Shown in pieces: positions 18,070 through 25,407 of a stretch of DNA of 64,000 nucleotides. The stretch's first letter is position 1. The number at the start of each line of letters is the position of its first letter. Source of the DNA: UBA2589 sp038120095 (GTDB lineage: Bacteria; Gemmatimonadota; Gemmatimonadetes; Longimicrobiales; Gaopeijiaceae); NCBI GenBank assembly GCA_038120095.1, contig JAYOKZ010000006.1, positions 1 through 64,000 on the forward strand, given 5' to 3'. Both the position numbers and the translations under genes were made by a program. Under the pieces are notes generated by a model that was given only the letters and a program-made list of their open reading frames with translations, did not search any database and was not told the DNA's origin.

Positions 18070-18661
18070 CTCCGACGACAATCCCCTGAACACGAACGTC
18101 TGACGCATCGACGAGGATGGGCTCCATCGTGGGATTCGCAGGCTGCAGACGGATCCGGCCCGCGCCCTCTCGATAGAGCTTCTTCACCGTCGCCGAATCG
18201 TCACCGACGAGTGCCACGACCATTTGACCGTCTTCGGCTCGGTCCTGCGCCTGGACAACGATGTAATCCCCGTCCCGAATCTGCTCCTCGATCATGGAGT
18301 TGCCCTCAACCCTCAGGACGTAGTTGTCGCGACGGCGACGGACCATATCGGGGGGGACGGCAAGGGTTTCCGTATCCTGAATCGCTTCAATTGGGAGTCC
18401 GGCGGCGACGGCCCCGAGCAGGGGAAGCTCGATAACCGGGGTCCCGGTGCCATGCCCGACCAGTTCGATCGAGCGACTCTCGTTGTACGACTTCCGGATA
18501 TAACCCTTGCGCTCCAGATTGCTGAGGTGCTCATGCACGGTCGCCAGAGACGAGTATCCGAAGGATTCGGCGATCTCTTCGAAGCTGGGCGCGTAACCCT
18601 GGCCCTCGATGAAGGACTCGATGTAATCGAGGATCTCTTTCTGGCGCTTGGTGAGGGGCAT
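18053..18661 (-). CDS. lexA: LexA repressor, SOS response regulator
   Basis: Repressor of DNA-damage genes that is inactivated by RecA-stimulated self-cleavage. The 202-residue product has the N-terminal winged-helix DNA-binding domain (MPLTKRQKEILDYIESFI, then GYAPSFEEIAESFGY). It has the Ala87-Gly88 scissile bond and the Ser122/Lys160 catalytic dyad (EGNSMIE and DDSATVKKL). The ATG at 18661 is supported by a strong GGAGGA 7 nt upstream and by the fixed LexA N-terminus. The gene lies between trpD (overlapping tails by 17 nt) and trpC (divergent). Two direct repeats in its own promoter region probably form its operators. Confidence 0.96.
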   Translation of the reverse strand: MPLTKRQKEILDYIESFIEGQGYAPSFEEIAESFGYSSLATVHEHLSNLERKGYIRKSYNESRSIELVGHGTGTPVIELPLLGAVAAGLPIEAIQDTETLAVPPDMVRRRRDNYVLRVEGNSMIEEQIRDGDYIVVQAQDRAEDGQMVVALVGDDSATVKKLYREGAGRIRLQPANPTMEPILVDASDVRVQGIVVGVIRKY

Positions 18662-18668
18662 GATGCTG

Positions 18669-18674
18669 TCCTCC
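18669..18674 (-). promoter_or_regulatory. lexA ribosome binding site
   Basis: GGAGGA on the minus strand, 7 nt before the ATG at 18661. This decides the start against longer frames that would run through the operator region. Confidence 0.8.
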
Positions 18675-18689
18675 GTCCGAGGGGGACCC

Positions 18690-18730
18690 GAAAAGGAACC
18701 GAATAAAGGGTACCCGAACGTTGCCCGAAA
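18690..18730 (-). promoter_or_regulatory. Two candidate LexA operators (SOS boxes)
   Basis: Minus strand: TTTC-N7-GTTC (18730-18716) and ATTC-N7-TTTC (18704-18690), both direct repeats with the 11-nt period of the alphaproteobacterial LexA box GTTC-N7-GTTC. The first fills the spacer of the candidate lexA promoter and covers the trpC start codon; the second lies just downstream of the -10 box. Binding is inferred, not shown. Confidence 0.5.
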
Positions 18731-18735
18731 CGCAA
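18707..18735 (-). promoter_or_regulatory. Candidate lexA promoter
   Basis: Minus strand TTGCGT (18735-18730), 17-nt spacer, TACCCT (18712-18707). The -35 match to consensus is only partial. The placement of the TTC repeats over the spacer and start region supports it as an autoregulated promoter. Confidence 0.4.
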
Positions 18736-19551
18736 GAAGATCCCGCGCTGCCCGGCATCCTCGCTGAGATCGTGCAGACGAAGCGGCAGGAGCTTTCGGC
18801 CCTGGTGGGTCGTGCGAAGCAGCTGGAGAGCGCTGCTGCGCGCGCCGAGCCATCCCGTGGCTTTTCGCTCGCGCTGGCCGGCACGGAATCGGTGGCCTTG
18901 ATCGCTGAATGCAAACGACGGTCACCGGGTGCCGGCCCGATCCGCCCGGAGCTGGATCCGGCGCGACTGGCGGCTGGTTACGAGCGGGCTGGCGCTTCGG
19001 CGATCAGCGTGTTGACCGATTTTCCCTTCTTCGGCGGATCGCTCGAAGACCTCGGCGCGGTTCGAGAGGCGACTTCGATCCCAATCCTTCGGAAGGATTT
19101 CACGCTCCATCCACTGCACTTGCTCGAGGCGCGTGCCGGAGGTGCGGATGCCGTCCTGCTGATCGTGCGGATCCTCGATGACGTCGAGCTGGAGCGGCTT
19201 CATCGGGACGCCATCGGCCTCGGCCTCGATGTCCTTGTGGAGGTTCACGACTCTTCCGAGCTGGAGCGAGCGCTTGCGATCGGCGCGCAGATCATCGGCA
19301 TCAATAATCGTGACCTTGCGACCTTCACGACGGACCTGGGCACGACCGAAGGCCTCCTGGCCTCGATTCCCTCCGGGGTCGTGATCGTATCCGAGAGTGG
19401 AATCCGTTCTCGAGAGGATGTGCGGCGGCTTGGAAGTACAGGCGTGCACGCGATCCTGGTGGGAGAGGCGATTCTGACCGCGGCCGATCCATACCAGGAG
19501 GCGGCTGGCCTCACGGGGGTCGCGCACGTTGCCCGAGCCCCGACCGGTTGA
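18721..19551 (+). CDS. trpC: Indole-3-glycerol phosphate synthase
   Basis: Closes the indole ring in tryptophan synthesis, converting CdRP to indole-3-glycerol phosphate. It is a TIM-barrel protein of 276 residues with LAEIVQTKRQEL at the start, ALIAECKRRSPGAG (substrate phosphate and catalytic Lys), ILRKDFTLHPL, IIGINNRDL and VSESGIRSREDV. The start is probably the TTG at 18721; no ATG or GTG gives a complete N-terminus, and the next GTG (18772) would remove the first helix. The TTG lies inside one of the putative LexA boxes. trpF follows after 13 nt. Confidence 0.95.
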   Translation: MPETQEDPALPGILAEIVQTKRQELSALVGRAKQLESAAARAEPSRGFSLALAGTESVALIAECKRRSPGAGPIRPELDPARLAAGYERAGASAISVLTDFPFFGGSLEDLGAVREATSIPILRKDFTLHPLHLLEARAGGADAVLLIVRILDDVELERLHRDAIGLGLDVLVEVHDSSELERALAIGAQIIGINNRDLATFTTDLGTTEGLLASIPSGVVIVSESGIRSREDVRRLGSTGVHAILVGEAILTAADPYQEAAGLTGVAHVARAPTG

Positions 19552-19564
19552 GCGCGAACGATCC

Positions 19565-20245
19565 ATGACGCCGGGACGGACACCCCTGGTGAAGATCTGC
19601 GGTCTGACGCGGAACACCGATGCGCTGTTCGCTCAGAGCGTCGGGGCCGACTATGTCGGCATGGTTCTGACTCAGGGCTTCGGCCGAAGCGTACCTGCCG
19701 GAGCGGGGCCAGGGGTCGTGTCAGGCGTGACCGTTCCGCGTGTCGCCGTGACGGTGGATGAGTCGCCCGGCGCGAACGTGGCTCTGGCGCGCTCGATCGA
19801 TGCGTCGATCATTCAGCTTCACGGAGATGAGTCGCCGAGCACCGCCGGGCTGTTGAAATCGGAGGGCGGATGGGCCGTGTGGAAAGGGATTCGTGCGCGC
19901 TCGGTCGAGGACGTTCAGCGCGCAATCGACGCATTCGCGGAGACGATCGACGGGATCGTAGTGGAGGGTTGGCGGCCTGGTCAGGTGGGTGGAGCGGGGA
20001 TGACACTCCAGCTGGCGGCTGACGAGTTTCGTGCGCTTCTTCCACCTTCCCTGACTTTCGTGCTGGCCGGAGGATTGAGGCCGGACTCCGTTGCTCGCGC
20101 AGTGGCACGCTTCCAGCCCGATGTGGTAGATGTCTCGTCAGGAGTCGAACTCGCCCAGGGCTCTAAGGATCCGGGTCTTGTCGAGGCCTTTACCCACAAC
20201 GCCCGGACAGCCACCGTAGGCGAGCGGGCTGACCCTCTGGAATAA
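19565..20245 (+). CDS. trpF: Phosphoribosylanthranilate isomerase
   Basis: Amadori rearrangement of phosphoribosylanthranilate to CdRP, the step before TrpC. A TIM-barrel of 226 residues with VKICGLT (catalytic Cys), IIQLHGDE, and the terminal DVVDVSSGVE phosphate-binding loop. The ATG at 19565 is preferred because it starts just before the first beta strand; an upstream TTG at 19529 would overlap trpC. The next gene, trpB, starts 7 nt after the stop. Confidence 0.94.
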   Translation: MTPGRTPLVKICGLTRNTDALFAQSVGADYVGMVLTQGFGRSVPAGAGPGVVSGVTVPRVAVTVDESPGANVALARSIDASIIQLHGDESPSTAGLLKSEGGWAVWKGIRARSVEDVQRAIDAFAETIDGIVVEGWRPGQVGGAGMTLQLAADEFRALLPPSLTFVLAGGLRPDSVARAVARFQPDVVDVSSGVELAQGSKDPGLVEAFTHNARTATVGERADPLE

Positions 20246-20252
20246 CTCCACC

Positions 20253-21449
20253 TTGATCGGCACTACACACAACCAGACCGACCGTTTTGGGCCTTTCGGA
20301 GGCCGTTACGTCCCCGAAACCCTCGTGAAGGCGCTGGATGAGGTTGCGCACGCGTACGCGACCGCAGCGGACGACCCGGAGTTTCATGATGAACTGAGCG
20401 CCCTGAACGCGGACTTCGTGGGTCGTCCGACACCCCTTTATCACGCGAAGCGACTGGGTGAAGCGGCCGGGAATTCTCAGGTCTGGCTCAAGCGGGAGGA
20501 TCTGAATCACACGGGCGCCCACAAGATCAACAACACGATCGGTCAGGCTCTGCTCGCCCGGCGCATGGGCAAGCACCGCATCATCGCGGAGACCGGTGCT
20601 GGTCAGCACGGTGTGGCGACCGCGACTGCATGCGCTCTGTTTGACCTCGAGTGCATCGTCTACATGGGCGAAGAGGACATCGAGCGTCAGGCGCTCAACG
20701 TCTACCGAATGAAGTTGCTCGGGGCCGAGGTCCGCCCGGTACGGTCCGGGACGAGGACCCTCAAGGACGCCACCAATGAGGCGATTCGAGACTGGGTGAC
20801 GCACGTAGAGTCGACTCACTACATCATCGGATCGGTCGTTGGCCCCGACCCGTTTCCGAGGATGGTTCGCGACTTCCAGTCGGTGATAGGGCGTGAAGCG
20901 AGAGCTCAGTCGCTGGAGCGCCTGGGTCGGCTGCCAGCCTCCGTCGTGGCCTGCGTTGGCGGGGGCTCCAATGCGATGGGTGTGTTCCACGCCTTCGTGC
21001 CGGACCGGGGCGTCGAACTCGTGGGTGTGGAGGCGGGAGGCACCGGCCTGGAGACCGGGCGTCACTCGGCCTCTCTCGCCGCCGGTCGGCCCGGTGTTCT
21101 GCACGGCTCGCTCAGCTACCTTTTGCAGGATTCGGATGGTCAGGTCGCCCCCGCGCACTCCGTGTCCGCGGGTCTGGACTACCCGGGTGTGGGTCCGGAA
21201 CACTCCTACCTGAAAGATTCCGGTCGTGCTCGCTACACGTTCGTGACGGATGACCGCGCATTGGCCGCATTTCACACTCTTTCCGAGCTCGAGGGGATCA
21301 TTCCCGCCTTGGAGACCTCGCACGCCATCGCGCACGTTCTGGAAGAGGGTTCCCGGGTCGACGGTCCGATTCTTGTCTGCCTCTCCGGTCGTGGGGACAA
21401 GGATGTCAGCCATGTCGCCCGGGTCGAGGCTGGTGGAGGCTCGTCCTGA
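20253..21449 (+). CDS. trpB: Tryptophan synthase beta chain
   Basis: PLP enzyme that joins indole and serine to tryptophan. The PLP lysine is in LNHTGAHKINN near residue 88, and the phosphate-binding GGGSNAMG lies near residue 233. GAGQHGVATAT and the late LSGRGDKD are also standard. At 398 residues it is the usual TrpB1 form that works with TrpA. The start is TTG. Normally trpA follows directly; here two non-trp genes lie between, and the first of these begins 10 nt after the trpB stop. Confidence 0.96.
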   Translation: MIGTTHNQTDRFGPFGGRYVPETLVKALDEVAHAYATAADDPEFHDELSALNADFVGRPTPLYHAKRLGEAAGNSQVWLKREDLNHTGAHKINNTIGQALLARRMGKHRIIAETGAGQHGVATATACALFDLECIVYMGEEDIERQALNVYRMKLLGAEVRPVRSGTRTLKDATNEAIRDWVTHVESTHYIIGSVVGPDPFPRMVRDFQSVIGREARAQSLERLGRLPASVVACVGGGSNAMGVFHAFVPDRGVELVGVEAGGTGLETGRHSASLAAGRPGVLHGSLSYLLQDSDGQVAPAHSVSAGLDYPGVGPEHSYLKDSGRARYTFVTDDRALAAFHTLSELEGIIPALETSHAIAHVLEEGSRVDGPILVCLSGRGDKDVSHVARVEAGGGSS

Positions 21450-21459
21450 GGGGGGCGTG

Positions 21460-23202
21460 GTGAACGAATCGCACGTCACGGGCGACGAAGGTTCGGTTGA
21501 CCCCGTCGGAGACTGGGACGGGCACCCGGTCGAGCAGGTTCGCGCGTTGTTTGTCACGCTTGGAAAGGCTGTCCGCGCGTTCCAGTTGTACGATGGCAAC
21601 AATCCTGTTCGCAAGCGGTTTGTCGACGCGCTTCGCGAGGAATTCGAGCGCCTCTGGGGGGAGGTGGACGGGCTGGTGGTGTCGGTCGACGAAGACCGTC
21701 TGTCGCTCGACGGTCATGAGGTGTACGCCGCGGACAACCGAAACGATTCCCTGGCCTTCCTCTTCTTCAAGGACGGTGTTCGGGAGTTGACGTTCCTTCC
21801 GGGGATCGAGAGGGATGAGCTGGAGCGATTCCTCGGCGTGCTCCAGCGCGCCCGCAAGCTTGTCCCCGAGGGTGATGACCTGCTGACCATCCTGTGGGAA
21901 GAAGAACTCGAATTCCTCAAGTATCGCTACATCGACCTGCTTGCCGAGGGCGTGGCTCTCCCCGAGCCCGGCGAGGGTGTCAGCGGGGAGCGGCTGCAGG
22001 CCGCCCTGGCCGCCGAGGACGAAGAGATCGCGGCTCAGGAGGAAGCCGCCGAAACGGGCGATCCGGCTGCGGCTGCACCGGCGCAGACCGTGAACAAGGA
22101 CGACTTCAACCCGACCCTCTACGCGCTCGACCCCGCTGAAATGGAAGCGCTTCGGGTCGAATTGAAGAAGGAACTCGGTCGGGACATCCGGGCGGATGTC
22201 CTCAAAGCTCTCTTCGATCGTCTTGAGGAGCCGGAGCACCGGGAGCGGCAATCAGAGGTGCTGGGGATTCTCGAGACTCTTCTCCCGAACTTTCTGAGTC
22301 GTGGAGGTCTGGTTGTCGCGACGAACCTCCTGCGGGAGTTGCGCCGCCTCGAAGAGGCTCCCGGAGTCTTTGACGAGCCGCGGCTCGACAGGAGTCGTCG
22401 GATCGTGGACGCGATCAGCGAACCGGAGCCCCTCCACGAGCTGATTCGCGCTCTCTACCTGGGTACGATTCGAGCATCACCCGTCCAGCTCGCCGCCTTC
22501 CTCGGATTTCTGCGTGGCCGTGCGCTCGAGCCGCTGCTGCGCGAATCGGAAACCGTGGAGCACAAGCAACTTCAGGCTGTTCTGAGGGAGGCGGTGCGGG
22601 GTGTAGCTGGCCAGAATCGCAGCCACCTCGTCAGTCTTCTCGACAGCCCTGATCCGGTGGTCGTAGCCGCCGCGGCTCGGCTCGTCGGACAGATGAAGGT
22701 CTCGGAGGGGGCGGTCAAGCTGGCGTCGGTTCTGCAGCACCCCGATGCATCGGTTCGACTCGCCGGGATCGAGGCGGCCATTGCCATCCGGGCGTCGACT
22801 GTCGCGACCTCGCTTCAGGCGAACCTCGAGGACGAAGACCGGTCCGTCCGGATCGCAGCGGCGAAGGGGTTGGGAACGCTTCGATATCGGCCCGCTGCTC
22901 AGGCGTTGGCGGACATCGTCGAGGGTAAGAGAATCCGTCAGTCGGATATCGCTGAAAAGGTGGCCGTGTTCGAGGCATACGGGCTGACCGCCGGGGAAGC
23001 CGGGGTGAAGGTGCTCGACAACCTCCTGAACAAGCGGGGGCTGTTCGGAAAGCGTGAGGCGTCCGAATTGAGAGCCGCTGCTGCGCTGGGGCTCGGACGC
23101 ATCGACGCCGTGGCGGCACGCTCCGCCCTGGAGTCCGCTCTGCAGGACGATGATCCGGTCGTGCGCAGTAACGTGAATCGCGCACTGCGGTCGGGAGACT
23201 GA
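21460..23202 (+). CDS. HEAT-repeat protein of unknown function, inside the trp gene run
   Basis: A 580-residue soluble protein. The start is taken as the GTG at 21460 because GAGGGGGG lies 4 nt before it; the codon before is also GTG. The N-terminal about 150 residues are predicted alpha/beta. They resemble in style the first part of the neighbouring HD-GYP protein: both have a FVTLGKAVRAFQLYDGNNPV or ALSALRLYPIENETVQ stretch and then a DRLSLDGHEV or DFFFLNETRLRL strand pair. A Glu/Ala-rich linker (about 185-215) follows. The C-terminal half has HEAT/PBS-type helical repeats (PDPVVVAAAARLVGQMK, PDASVRLAGIEAAIAI, EDRSVRIAAAKGLGTLRY, DDPVVRSNVNRAL). Such repeats usually bind other proteins. No catalytic motif is seen. 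It ends 1 nt before the HD-GYP gene. Confidence 0.75.
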   Translation: MNESHVTGDEGSVDPVGDWDGHPVEQVRALFVTLGKAVRAFQLYDGNNPVRKRFVDALREEFERLWGEVDGLVVSVDEDRLSLDGHEVYAADNRNDSLAFLFFKDGVRELTFLPGIERDELERFLGVLQRARKLVPEGDDLLTILWEEELEFLKYRYIDLLAEGVALPEPGEGVSGERLQAALAAEDEEIAAQEEAAETGDPAAAAPAQTVNKDDFNPTLYALDPAEMEALRVELKKELGRDIRADVLKALFDRLEEPEHRERQSEVLGILETLLPNFLSRGGLVVATNLLRELRRLEEAPGVFDEPRLDRSRRIVDAISEPEPLHELIRALYLGTIRASPVQLAAFLGFLRGRALEPLLRESETVEHKQLQAVLREAVRGVAGQNRSHLVSLLDSPDPVVVAAAARLVGQMKVSEGAVKLASVLQHPDASVRLAGIEAAIAIRASTVATSLQANLEDEDRSVRIAAAKGLGTLRYRPAAQALADIVEGKRIRQSDIAEKVAVFEAYGLTAGEAGVKVLDNLLNKRGLFGKREASELRAAAALGLGRIDAVAARSALESALQDDDPVVRSNVNRALRSGD

Positions 23203-23203
23203 C

Positions 23204-24622
23204 GTGGCGGCGCTCAACTATCAGGAGACCGGGCGAAAACTTCTGACCGCCATCTTCGGGGCTCTGAGCGCCCTCAGGCTCTATCCAATCGAAAACGAGA
23301 CTGTGCAGCAGGCCCTCTCGGAGCTGCAGACACTCGTTCAGGAGATTGTCGATGCCGATGGAGCGGCCGAGGTCCGGGTCGTGGGTGATTTTTTCTTTCT
23401 GAACGAAACCCGCCTGCGTCTGGATCTGAGCAACTTTGCCACGTTCGGCTCGTTTGCCCGGGCGCTCAACGACCACGGCATTGGCGCGGTCGAGATTGTT
23501 GCGGGTGTGACTCGAGACGAATGGGCGCCATTCCTCTCGATGCTGCTTCGACCCGCCGATCCGGATGACCCGTACGGAAGCTTCGACGAGCGGTTCGCCC
23601 AGGCTCCCGTGAACCACATCTCACTGCGCCCCGTGACGGAGGTGGGTAGGCCGCAGGAAGATGAACGGTCATTGACCGCTGCCAAGCGGACCTATGCTCA
23701 GTCGGTCAGAGTCGCTCAGGAAGTCCTCGGCGATATCCGGATCGGGAAGGCGGTGAATGTCCGCAAGGTAAAGCGCGCAGTGCAGGGCATCGTTGATCAG
23801 GTGCTGTCGAACGAGGCGTCGATCGTCACGATGACGACCCTTCGTGATTTCGACGAGTACACGTTCACTCACTCCGTCAACGTCTCGATTTTCAGCGTCA
23901 TTATTGGTCAGCGGCTCGGACTGGACCGGCTGCAACTGTACGAGCTCGGCCTCGGCGCGCTTTTCCACGACGTGGGTAAGCAGAGACTTCCCTCCGAGGT
24001 GATCAACAAGGAGGGAAGCCTGACGGATGAAGAGTGGAATGTGCTGAAAGAGCACCCGACGGAGGGCATGCTTCTGCTGTTCCAGATGCAGGGGTTCGCC
24101 GACGTCCCGTACCGCCAGATGCTCATGGCCTATGAGCACCACATGAAAGTTGACCTGTCCGGGTACCCCGAGAATCGCCGGACGCGTGAACCTACGCTCT
24201 TCTCACGGATTGTGGCTGTTGCCGATGCATTCGATGCCGGAACCTCGGTGCGCAGTTATCAATACGAACCGTGGCCGCCGGATGCGGTGCTTCGCGAGAT
24301 GCGGGACAATCCGCAACGGGGGTTCGATCCCCAAATCGTGAAGGTGCTGATCACCGCGACCGGGGTGTATCCGGTGGGGACTCTCGTGATCCTCGACTCT
24401 CACGAGCTTGCCGTCGTGTCCGCCGTGAACCCGGAGCCGGAACTCCTGCACCTGCCGACCGTTCGTGTCATTTCCGACTCGCTCGGCCTCCCGCTTCCGG
24501 AACCTCGCACCGTGAACCTCGCGACCCCGGATCCGGCGACGGGTCGCCCTCGGAATCAGATCATCAAGACCAGTGATCCGAACCGGTATGGGATCCGGGT
24601 GAGTGATTATCTCATCTCATGA
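23204..24622 (+). CDS. HD-GYP domain protein, probable cyclic-dinucleotide phosphodiesterase or degenerate sensor
   Basis: A 472-residue cytoplasmic protein. The N-terminal about 150 residues match the style of the HEAT-repeat neighbour. The HD-GYP domain has His223, the HD-x2-K pair (HDVGK, 255-259), His284, the HH pair 312-313, SGYP (319-322) and VADAFDA (339-345). The canonical HHE-x2-DG-x-GYP reads HHMKVDLSGYP here, so Glu and Gly are changed. That may alter metal binding or substrate, c-di-GMP being the usual one. The start is GTG. The stop overlaps the trpA ATG as ATGA, so translation of trpA is probably coupled to this gene. Confidence 0.82.
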   Translation: MAALNYQETGRKLLTAIFGALSALRLYPIENETVQQALSELQTLVQEIVDADGAAEVRVVGDFFFLNETRLRLDLSNFATFGSFARALNDHGIGAVEIVAGVTRDEWAPFLSMLLRPADPDDPYGSFDERFAQAPVNHISLRPVTEVGRPQEDERSLTAAKRTYAQSVRVAQEVLGDIRIGKAVNVRKVKRAVQGIVDQVLSNEASIVTMTTLRDFDEYTFTHSVNVSIFSVIIGQRLGLDRLQLYELGLGALFHDVGKQRLPSEVINKEGSLTDEEWNVLKEHPTEGMLLLFQMQGFADVPYRQMLMAYEHHMKVDLSGYPENRRTREPTLFSRIVAVADAFDAGTSVRSYQYEPWPPDAVLREMRDNPQRGFDPQIVKVLITATGVYPVGTLVILDSHELAVVSAVNPEPELLHLPTVRVISDSLGLPLPEPRTVNLATPDPATGRPRNQIIKTSDPNRYGIRVSDYLIS

Positions 24623-25401
24623 TCTCATCCGTCTTCGCTGCCGTTCGCCGGGAGGGGCGGGCCGCTCTGATCCCCTACGTAACCGCGGGCCATCCGGCTG
24701 CTGATTCCACACTGCCCCTGCTGCATGCGCTTGCGGATGCTGGCGCGGACGTCATCGAATTGGGGATCCCGTTTTCGGATCCGCTGGCCGATGGTCCGAC
24801 AATCCAGCGGTCATCCTTCCGATCGCTCCAGAATGGCACTCGGCTCGACGGCGTGCTCGCCGACCTCAGTCGCTTCAGGAGCGCACGTGACACGCCGGTC
24901 GTCATCTTTACGTATCTCAACCCGGTGCTTCGCTTTGGCGTGGACAGATTCCTTGAGGCTGCCTCGGAGGCAGGGGCCAACGGCCTTCTGCTCACAGATC
25001 TTCCGCTCGGAGCCGATCTCGACCTCGAGAAGGCGGTCGCCGGAAGCTCGCTCGACTTCATCCGGCTCGTAGCTCCGACCACGGAGGCCCACAGGATCCC
25101 GGACATCGCAAGGGGTGGATCCGGCTTCCTCTACTACATCTCTCGGACCGGTGTCACCGGGGTGCGCTCTGAGCTGCGCGGCGGTCTTGCGGCAGAGGTC
25201 GAAGCATTGCGCGAGGCGGTCGGGCTTCCCGTGGCCGTCGGCTTCGGGATCTCGACGCCACAACAGGCACGAGAGGTCGGGGCTGTCGCCGACGGGGTGG
25301 TCGTTGGGAGCGCCCTCGTGGAGATCCTGGATCAGGACGGTCTCGAGGCTGGAGCCGCCTTCGTGAGGGAAATCCGACTCGCGCTTGATCGATCCACGTA
25401 G
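24619..25401 (+). CDS. trpA: Tryptophan synthase alpha chain
   Basis: Cleaves indole-3-glycerol phosphate to indole and glyceraldehyde 3-phosphate, passing indole to TrpB. A TIM barrel of 260 residues. The catalytic Glu is in VIELGIPFSDPLADGPTIQ and the catalytic Asp in LLTDLPL. YYISRTGVTGVR and VGFGISTPQQAREV complete the phosphate site. It is separated from trpB by the HEAT and HD-GYP genes but is translationally coupled to the latter by a 4-nt overlap. It ends 6 nt from the convergent rqcH gene. Confidence 0.96.
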   Translation: MISSVFAAVRREGRAALIPYVTAGHPAADSTLPLLHALADAGADVIELGIPFSDPLADGPTIQRSSFRSLQNGTRLDGVLADLSRFRSARDTPVVIFTYLNPVLRFGVDRFLEAASEAGANGLLLTDLPLGADLDLEKAVAGSSLDFIRLVAPTTEAHRIPDIARGGSGFLYYISRTGVTGVRSELRGGLAAEVEALREAVGLPVAVGFGISTPQQAREVGAVADGVVVGSALVEILDQDGLEAGAAFVREIRLALDRST

Positions 25402-25407
25402 GATCCC

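Noticed and set aside
20190..21614. Minus-strand frame of 474 codons across trpB
   Set aside because: Shadow of trpB and the start of the HEAT-repeat gene.
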